From contig CAJOPV010000157.1 of assembly GCA_905236495.1 (NCBI GenBank), forward strand, positions 1-16,012: a stretch of DNA of 16,012 nucleotides. Reading direction: 5' to 3'. A program made the position numbers and the translations under genes. Positions 15,106 to 16,012 of this stretch are shown here, piece by piece. The notes beneath the pieces were generated by a model that was not told the DNA's origin, searched no databases, and was given only the letters and a program-made list of their open reading frames with translations. How positions within the stretch are numbered: position 1 is the first letter of the stretch; each line of letters starts with the position of its first letter. Source of the stretch: an uncultured Christensenellaceae bacterium. GTDB taxonomy: Bacteria; Bacillota; Clostridia; Christensenellales; Aristaeellaceae.

Positions 15106-15131
15106 CCCATCGGAAAGGACGTGAAAACGGC

Positions 15132-15884
15132 ATGGCGGATTATCTTTCCCCCCTGGCGGAGCCCTTCGCCTTTGAAAACGGGGAGCACGGGGTGCTTTTG
15201 ATCCACGGGTTCACCGGGTCCCCCGCCCACATGCGGCCTTTGGGGGAAAAGCTCCGGGACGCGGGCTTTTCCGTCCGGGGCATCTGCCTGCCGGGCCACG
15301 GCACGGACATGGAAGACATGCGGGATAAGACCTGGCAGGACTGGCTGCTCTGCTGCCGGGAGGCGGCGGGGGAGATGGCAAAGAAATACCGCTATTTCAC
15401 GGCGGCTGGATTATCTATGGGCGGCGTGCTGGCGCTGATGCTGGCGGAGGAAAGAGATTTGACCGCCTGCGTACCCATCGCAGCCCCCATGCGCACCACC
15501 AATCGCTTCCGGGCCCTGGCCCCCGCGGCTTCGCTGTTTTATCCCACCATTCACAAACGGGCGGACGGGATCCGCGCCGGGGTGGATGCCCGGTATGATA
15601 TCGGCTATGCCAGCTTCCCCACGTACAGCACCCATCATTTATCCGTTCTGATGCGCAAATGCAGGCAGCAGCTTTCCCTGATCCGCTGCCCGGTGCTGAC
15701 GGTCCAGAGCCGCAAGGACGAGACCGTGACCCCGGACAGCCCGGATATCATCCTGAAGGGCGTCGGCAGTGAGAAGAAGGCCATGCTTTGGCTGGAGGAA
15801 GCGCCCCACGTGTGCACCATTTCCCCGGAATATGAAAAGATCGCAAAGGGAATGGCGGCCTTTCTGAAAGAAGCGGAGCGGTAA
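15132..15884 (+). CDS. Alpha/beta hydrolase, Est30-like carboxylesterase or monoacylglycerol lipase, 250 aa
   Basis: A serine hydrolase likely to cleave short- or medium-chain carboxylic esters or monoacylglycerols in the cytoplasm. HGFTGSP (25-31) builds the oxyanion hole. GLSMGG (93-98) holds the nucleophile S95, SRKDETV (193-199) holds the acid D196, and EEAPH (222-226) holds the catalytic H226. A small cap lies about 117-175. The length and motif spacing match the Est30 carboxylesterase group of Firmicutes. There is no signal peptide. The start has only a distant AAAGGA (12 bases), and a GTG nearby is out of frame, so translation may be weak. It follows the terminator of the secreted-protein gene and shows no clear promoter of its own, so some readthrough may supply it. 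Confidence 0.9.
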   Translation: MADYLSPLAEPFAFENGEHGVLLIHGFTGSPAHMRPLGEKLRDAGFSVRGICLPGHGTDMEDMRDKTWQDWLLCCREAAGEMAKKYRYFTAAGLSMGGVLALMLAEERDLTACVPIAAPMRTTNRFRALAPAASLFYPTIHKRADGIRAGVDARYDIGYASFPTYSTHHLSVLMRKCRQQLSLIRCPVLTVQSRKDETVTPDSPDIILKGVGSEKKAMLWLEEAPHVCTISPEYEKIAKGMAAFLKEAER

Positions 15885-15904
15885 AAAGAAGGCTTTTCTC
15901 CATC

Positions 15905-15934
15905 TTGACTTGAGGGCCGGGGATGCGCTATAAT
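15905..15934 (+). promoter_or_regulatory. Strong promoter of the tRNA-Leu gene
   Basis: TTGACT (15905-15910) and a perfect TATAAT (15929-15934) are 18 bases apart, and the tRNA begins 15 bases after the -10 box. The GC-rich stretch between the -10 box and the probable start site resembles a stringent-control discriminator, common for tRNA promoters, but that is inference. Confidence 0.85.
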
Positions 15935-15949
15935 GGACGGCGAAGGCTT

Positions 15950-16012
15950 GCGAGTGTGTTGGAATTGGCAGACAACCGAGACTTAAAATCTTGTGCCCTC
16001 TGGGCGTGCGGG
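15950..16012 (+). tRNA. tRNA-Leu(UAA), 3' part beyond the window
   Basis: The sequence starts with the acceptor strand GCGAGTG and has a D-loop with AATTGGCAGA. The anticodon stem CGAGA/TCTTG (one G-T pair) closes the loop CTTAAAA, with anticodon TAA at 15984-15986. The long class II variable arm GCCC-TCT-GGGC follows, as expected for leucine tRNAs. The window stops in the T stem, so the T loop, acceptor 3' strand and any encoded CCA are not seen. It reads UUA (and UUG by wobble) codons, which are rare in this GC-rich genome. Confidence 0.95.

Noticed and set aside
15884..15897. AAAAG-AAGG-CTTTT repeat after the hydrolase gene
   Set aside because: Five weak base pairs with a four-base loop and a broken T run; could help termination but cannot be supported.

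Overview
The window looks like chromosomal DNA from an anaerobic, GC-rich member of the Clostridia. The reasons are strong AGGAGG-type ribosome binding sites, sigma-A-type promoters, an AddB-type (not RecB/RecC) recombination nuclease, a rubredoxin-first 'reverse' rubrerythrin typical of obligate anaerobes, and short Gram-positive-style secretory signal peptides. A Christensenellales-like gut or rumen lineage would fit the GC-rich codon use and the run of secreted proteins, but that placement is a guess. I see no mobile element, CRISPR array, rRNA gene or phage gene.

Left part, all on the minus strand (24-3446). A strong promoter at 3418-3446 reads into a four-gene run: a small P-loop NTPase of unknown role, threonine synthase (thrC, TTG start), a SpoU/TrmH-family RNA 2'-O-methyltransferase that overlaps thrC by ATGA, and a reverse rubrerythrin (NADH peroxidase type). 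Two abutting stem-loops lie between the methyltransferase and the rubrerythrin and could lower or separate expression of the last gene.

Middle part, also on the minus strand (3511-10688). An extended -10 promoter drives a cytoplasmic GH13 alpha-glycosidase, followed 15 bases later by recG and then, after 64 bases, addB. RecG (branch migration and fork reversal) and AddB (double-strand end resection) share a role in recombination repair. The AddB has its nuclease and iron-sulfur residues but no recognisable Walker A motif, and no addA lies beside it.

Right part, on the plus strand (10732-16012). Three genes for secreted proteins of no recognised family follow one another. The first two overlap by ATGA. 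The third has its own promoter, with a 9-bp inverted repeat bracketing the -35 box, and a codon use that suggests high expression. The three proteins share a weak but consistent architecture and are probably diverged tandem paralogues; this is the most novel content of the window. A strong hairpin terminator closes the third gene. Then come an Est30-like alpha/beta hydrolase and, behind its own strong promoter, a tRNA-Leu(UAA) cut by the window end.

The longest gene-free stretch is the 173-base divergent region between the glycosidase and the first secreted-protein gene (10619-10791), which holds promoters in both directions. There is no gene-free stretch over 300 bases.
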